This document shows, piece after piece, positions 6,181 to 8,071 of a stretch of DNA of 8,071 nucleotides (position 1 is its first letter; the number at the start of each line of letters is the position of its first letter). This DNA comes from CAZKDV01 sp964551645 (GTDB lineage: Bacteria; Bacteroidota; Bacteroidia; Bacteroidales; DTU049), in the NCBI GenBank assembly GCA_964551645.1, contig CAZKDV010000102.1, forward strand, positions 1-8,071, written 5' to 3'. Both the position numbers and the translations under genes were made by a program. The notes under the pieces were generated by a model. It had not been told where the DNA came from. It worked only from the letters and a program-made list of their open reading frames with translations, and did no database searches.

Positions 6181-6273
6181 GATATAATCCAATAAAAAGT
6201 CAATTTTTGACGCAAATCAATCGAATTATCAAAAAAGGCGATCATTTTTTTTAGTTGCAAAACAAAGTATAAT

Positions 6274-6281
6274 TAGTTTTG
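6274..6281 (+). promoter_or_regulatory. Candidate -7 box for the ogt gene
   Basis: TAGTTTTG followed by C matches TAnnTTTG exactly. A TTG lies 16 bp upstream (6255-6257), slightly closer than the usual 19 bp. Transcription would begin near 6288. This favours the ATG at 6323 as start, since the TTG at 6290 would be at the very 5' end of the messenger. Confidence 0.5.
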
Positions 6282-6322
6282 CTTATGATTTGAATAATGA
6301 TTTTTTAAGTAAATTCAACAAT

Positions 6323-6874
6323 ATGTTCAACATTTCACTACAACAAAGTAAAAACAATCGAATTGTAACCATTACTCATATCGAAACAGACTTGGGATTG
6401 ATGATAGCAGGTGCAAGCGATAAAGGAATTTGTATGCTCGAATTTGCCGATAGCAAATTGATTGATTTGAAACTTCGACAGTTAGGTTTAATATTCAAAG
6501 CTACATTAGAGCAAGGAAATAATTCCTACACCGAGACATTAAAAACTCAATTAACAGAATATTTTAAAGGAAAACGACATAATTTTAATATTCCGTTGGA
6601 TTTGGCAGGAACAGAATTTCAAAAGCAAGTATGGCTTAGCCTTCTAAAAATTCCTTATGGACATACAATTAGTTATGCCAAGCAAGCCCAGCTGATAAGT
6701 AAACCATCGGCAGTGAGAGCTGTAGCTAATGCCAACGGAAAAAATAGAATTTACATTATATTGCCTTGTCATCGTGTTATTGGTGCAAATGGGACATTGA
6801 CAGGTTATGGTGGTGGAGTGTGGCGTAAGAAAGAATTATTGGACTTGGAACAAAAAAATATGATGATAAAATAA
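6323..6874 (+). CDS. ogt: Methylated-DNA--[protein]-cysteine S-methyltransferase (O6-methylguanine repair)
   Basis: This suicide repair protein transfers alkyl groups from O6-alkylguanine to its own cysteine. From the ATG at 6323 it has 183 residues; a TTG at 6290 would add eleven unremarkable residues. The N-terminal ribonuclease-H-like domain includes IETDLGLMIAGASDKGICML. The DNA-binding domain starts at GTEFQKQVWLSLLKIPYG. RAVANANGKNR supplies the arginine finger and asparagine hinge, and LPCHRVIGANG carries the active cysteine (C149 from this start). It ends with LTGYGGGVWRKKELLDLE, including the conserved glutamate. The closest resemblance is to the C-terminal half of Ada-type proteins, but the upstream AraC-type half is absent and I see no remnant of one. 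It appears to be a stand-alone, monocistronic gene with its own -7 box and a downstream hairpin. Confidence 0.93.
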   Translation: MFNISLQQSKNNRIVTITHIETDLGLMIAGASDKGICMLEFADSKLIDLKLRQLGLIFKATLEQGNNSYTETLKTQLTEYFKGKRHNFNIPLDLAGTEFQKQVWLSLLKIPYGHTISYAKQAQLISKPSAVRAVANANGKNRIYIILPCHRVIGANGTLTGYGGGVWRKKELLDLEQKNMMIK

Positions 6875-6911
6875 ATACCGTATATTTCAATTATTGATGT
6901 AATAAAACTTT

Positions 6912-6930
6912 GCTTAAAATAGATTTAAGC
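6912..6930 (+). terminator. Candidate terminator hairpin after ogt
   Basis: GCTTAAA (6912-6918) and TTTAAGC (6924-6930) form a perfect 7-bp stem around a 5-nt loop, 38 bp after the ogt stop. The following CCCAAATAATTCTTTT is only moderately T-rich, so termination would be weak. The rest of the spacer to 7110 holds a 14-codon ORF from 6961 that I do not believe, and the DoxX promoter region. Confidence 0.4.
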
Positions 6931-7071
6931 CCAAATAATTCTTTTATATAAAACAAAAAAATGAACATAACATTGCAATTACAAAAATGGAGAAAAGAAA
7001 CTTGAATATGATTTATAGGCTATGGTTTAAAAATTAGCTAAAAAAAGATAATAAAAATTCAATTTTTTATT

Positions 7072-7079
7072 GATATTTG
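7072..7079 (+). promoter_or_regulatory. Candidate -7 box for the DoxX gene
   Basis: GATATTTG followed by CATC matches TAnnTTTG at all but the first base. Transcription would begin near 7086, leaving a leader of about 25 nt. The region upstream is T- and A-rich with no clear -33 element. Confidence 0.35.
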
Positions 7080-7110
7080 CATCTTATTATAAACTTAAAA
7101 CAAAAAAGTT

Positions 7111-7542
7111 ATGAAAAAATTATTTTGTCTATGTAAAAAAGAAGATTCAGTAGTTGTAAAAGATATAGGATTATTGATATTGCGTGTAATTGTGGGAGTT
7201 TTTATGATGACACACGGTTGGGTAAAACTATCAAATTTTGGAGTAATGAGCGAACATTTTCCAGCTATGTTGGGCATGAGTTCTAAAATGGCATTGAGTA
7301 TGATTGTTTTTGCAGAGTTTTTCTGTTCAATTGCATTAATTCTTGGATTTCTTACAAGACTTTCAAGCATTCCTCTAATAGTAGGCATGGGTGTTGCCGC
7401 ATTTTTTGCACATGTAGCCGATCCTTTTGCAGTTCGTGAGTTAGCTTTACTCTATTTTTCAATCTATATTGTATTTTTAATTACAGGAGCTGGTCGCTTC
7501 TCAATAGACAGAATTATAAACAATTTTGTACATCGAAAGTAA
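7111..7542 (+). CDS. DoxX family integral membrane protein
   Basis: The 143 residues form the four-helix DoxX/DoxD-like fold (helices near 17-36, 60-80, 85-103 and 111-128). The family pattern is clear: LRVIVGVFMMTHGWVKL in the first helix (R-x3-G...HG-x2-KL), EFFCSIALILGFLTRL in the second, and the closing GAGRFSIDR. Members are thought to be membrane subunits or accessory proteins of quinone- or thiol-linked redox reactions, but most, including this Bacteroidota type, have no assigned substrate. The N-terminal tail has two cysteines (CLCKK, residues 6-10). A lipobox is not convincing, because the hydrophobic helix comes after them rather than before. The gene stands alone, with a promoter-like box before it and a weak hairpin after it. 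The ATG is preceded by an A-rich leader without Shine-Dalgarno, which is normal here. Confidence 0.88.
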   Translation: MKKLFCLCKKEDSVVVKDIGLLILRVIVGVFMMTHGWVKLSNFGVMSEHFPAMLGMSSKMALSMIVFAEFFCSIALILGFLTRLSSIPLIVGMGVAAFFAHVADPFAVRELALLYFSIYIVFLITGAGRFSIDRIINNFVHRK

Positions 7543-7592
7543 GGTATTCGCATAGTAGAAAATAAAATTTTAGATTTTAATTAAAGTGGTAG

Positions 7593-7618
7593 TATTCAGA
7601 CGAATAGCTTGAGTTTTT
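7593..7618 (+). terminator. Weak candidate terminator after DoxX
   Basis: TATTC (7593-7597) pairs with GAATA (7602-7606) around a 4-nt loop, and a run of five T follows eight bases later (7614-7618). The stem is short and AU-rich. CGAATA (7601-7606) can alternatively pair with TATTCG at 7545-7550. Confidence 0.25.
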
Positions 7619-7631
7619 ATAATAATATTAT

Positions 7632-7769
7632 ATGAAAATTATTTGTCTCTTTGATATGCACGATGCAAACATAGGGGCTGAACTTTCACGAAGCGGAATT
7701 ACTTTTATCGACTGTAGGTATGTAGAATGCGACAGAAGTAATGATATCCCTGTCATATTAGTAAAATAA
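7632..7769 (+). CDS. Possible 45-residue protein, or relic or structured RNA
   Basis: The ATG at 7632 opens 45 codons with three cysteines (C5, C28, C33): MKIICLFDMHDANIGAELSR, then SGITFIDCRYVECDRSNDIP, then VILVK. I do not recognise it. By hand count the segment is about 35% G+C, clearly richer than the spacers around it, and its codons lean to purine-first use as real genes do. The minus strand of the same segment is also open, so the coding strand is not certain. A 13-bp hairpin is embedded (7698-7742). It could be a genuine small protein, the fragment of a larger lost gene, or an RNA. No Shine-Dalgarno or TAnnTTTG box precedes it. Confidence 0.3.
   Translation: MKIICLFDMHDANIGAELSRSGITFIDCRYVECDRSNDIPVILVK
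7698..7742. other. Imperfect hairpin inside the 45-codon locus
   Basis: ATTACTTTTATCG (7698-7710) faces CGACAGAAGTAAT (7730-7742). Of 13 pairs, eleven are Watson-Crick, one is G-U and one is a mismatch, around a 19-nt loop. It is the longest stem in the right third of the window. It lies inside the possible small ORF, so it may be chance, an RNA element, or a binding-site pair. Confidence 0.4.
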
Positions 7770-8006
7770 ACCGAGCCATTGCGCAATTTTATATTTATTA
7801 AAACTTTTAATTGTAAAAATAAATAAAACGATTCAAAAGATAAAAATAAGAGTAATATCTTTCATATTATCCATACTCACCACATTATTATATGGTCGCT
7901 TTAGGCAACTGATTTACTATACTCTAAAGTAAGCGAGTTGGTTAATTAATCCTAGATTACGCATTTGAGTTTTAAATTCATGTATAATTTATTGATAACA
8001 AAAACT
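7770..8006. other. AT-rich spacer with no convincing gene
   Basis: I find no ORF worth calling on either strand. The stretch contains homopolymer-rich DNA up to about 7890, then copy C of the possible dispersed repeat. If the partial frame at the right edge is real, this would be the convergent spacer between it and the 45-codon locus. Confidence 0.5.
7896..7970. repeat. Possible eroded copy C of a dispersed intergenic element
   Basis: TCGCTTTAG (7896-7904) faces CTAAAG-TAAGCGA (7924-7936), an imperfect inverted repeat. TACTATACT (7915-7923) is inverted relative to 6168-6176. GGTTAATTAATCC followed by TAGATTACGCAT (7940-7964) closely resembles 6134-6155. Within it TAATCCTAGATTA (7947-7959) is a perfect palindrome with a 3-bp centre. 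TCGCTTAC, the inverse of 7929-7936, also occurs at 1051-1058. Confidence 0.35.
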
Positions 8007-8071
8007 TTACAATGATTTTTTCCTGACTTCGACATAAAATTCCTCAATATTTCTTAACACATAGACAATCA
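8007..8071 (-). CDS. Possible last 20 codons of a minus-strand gene cut by the right edge
   Basis: Read from the right edge on the minus strand, one frame gives IVYVLRNIEEFYVEVRKKSL and then a TAA (8009-8007). The residue mix looks like the end of a helical, charged protein rather than random AT-rich DNA. Twenty codons are too few to be sure, and no family can be named. Confidence 0.25.
   Translation of the reverse strand, partial: IVYVLRNIEEFYVEVRKKSL

Noticed and set aside
6199..6211. Hairpin GTCAATTTTTGAC as terminator of the barrel gene
   Set aside because: The stem is only 5 bp, lies 150 bp after the stop and has no T-run; expected by chance in this composition.
6290..6322. N-terminal extension of ogt from a TTG, or a lost Ada regulatory half
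   Set aside because: The eleven extra residues resemble nothing, the TTG sits at the predicted transcript 5' end, and no AraC-type helix-turn-helix remnant is readable upstream.
6961..7005. 14-codon ORF with an A-rich leader (MNITLQLQKWRKET)
   Set aside because: It faintly recalls the start of succinate dehydrogenase iron-sulfur subunits, but it stops at once and no continuation is seen in any frame, so it is not supportable as a gene or pseudogene.
7095..7388. 97-codon minus-strand ORF
   Set aside because: It is antisense to the DoxX gene, whose family motifs are unambiguous.
7632..7769. Minus-strand reading of the 45-codon locus
   Set aside because: It is open for a similar length, but its codon pattern is less gene-like than the plus strand; kept only as a caution about coding strand.

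Overview
The window (8071 bp, very AT-rich, roughly 30% G+C by eye) reads as a chromosomal segment of an anaerobic or facultatively anaerobic Bacteroidota. Three things point there: the gene order DUF4271 membrane protein - uroporphyrinogen-III synthase - RNase P protein, which is typical of that phylum; repeated Bacteroidota-type -7 promoter boxes (TAnnTTTG); and almost no Shine-Dalgarno sequences. A pyruvate:ferredoxin oxidoreductase gene indicates ferredoxin-linked anaerobic metabolism. There are no rRNA or tRNA genes, no CRISPR array and no intact mobile element.

Left part, minus strand (1-3290): the N-terminal 283 residues of pyruvate:ferredoxin oxidoreductase run off the left edge. Upstream of it in transcription order is a 593-residue long-form acyl-CoA dehydrogenase that ends in a strong hairpin terminator. 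Next comes a small, lysine-rich ribbon-helix-helix DNA-binding protein with no toxin partner.

Middle, plus strand (3417-6051): a tight four-gene cluster encodes a six-helix DUF4271 membrane protein, HemD, RnpA and a small signal-peptide-bearing outer-membrane beta-barrel protein. The region between the ribbon-helix-helix gene and this cluster is divergent. It carries three evenly spaced TTAC/GTAA inverted repeats, one of which overlaps the cluster promoter. This is the best candidate in the window for an undescribed regulatory circuit.

Right part (6052-8071): isolated plus-strand genes encode an O6-methylguanine-DNA methyltransferase and a DoxX-family membrane protein, separated by AT-rich spacers. 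The last 529 bp hold no confident long gene. They contain a 45-codon ORF of distinct composition with an embedded 13-bp-stem hairpin, a degenerate repeat, and perhaps the last 20 codons of a minus-strand gene entering from the right edge.

Three spacers (about 971-1058, 6059-6180 and 7896-7970) share short, rearranged motifs, which suggests eroded copies of one dispersed intergenic element. The genes are mostly housekeeping. The novelty, if real, lies in the ribbon-helix-helix/operator region, the 45-codon locus and the repeat family.
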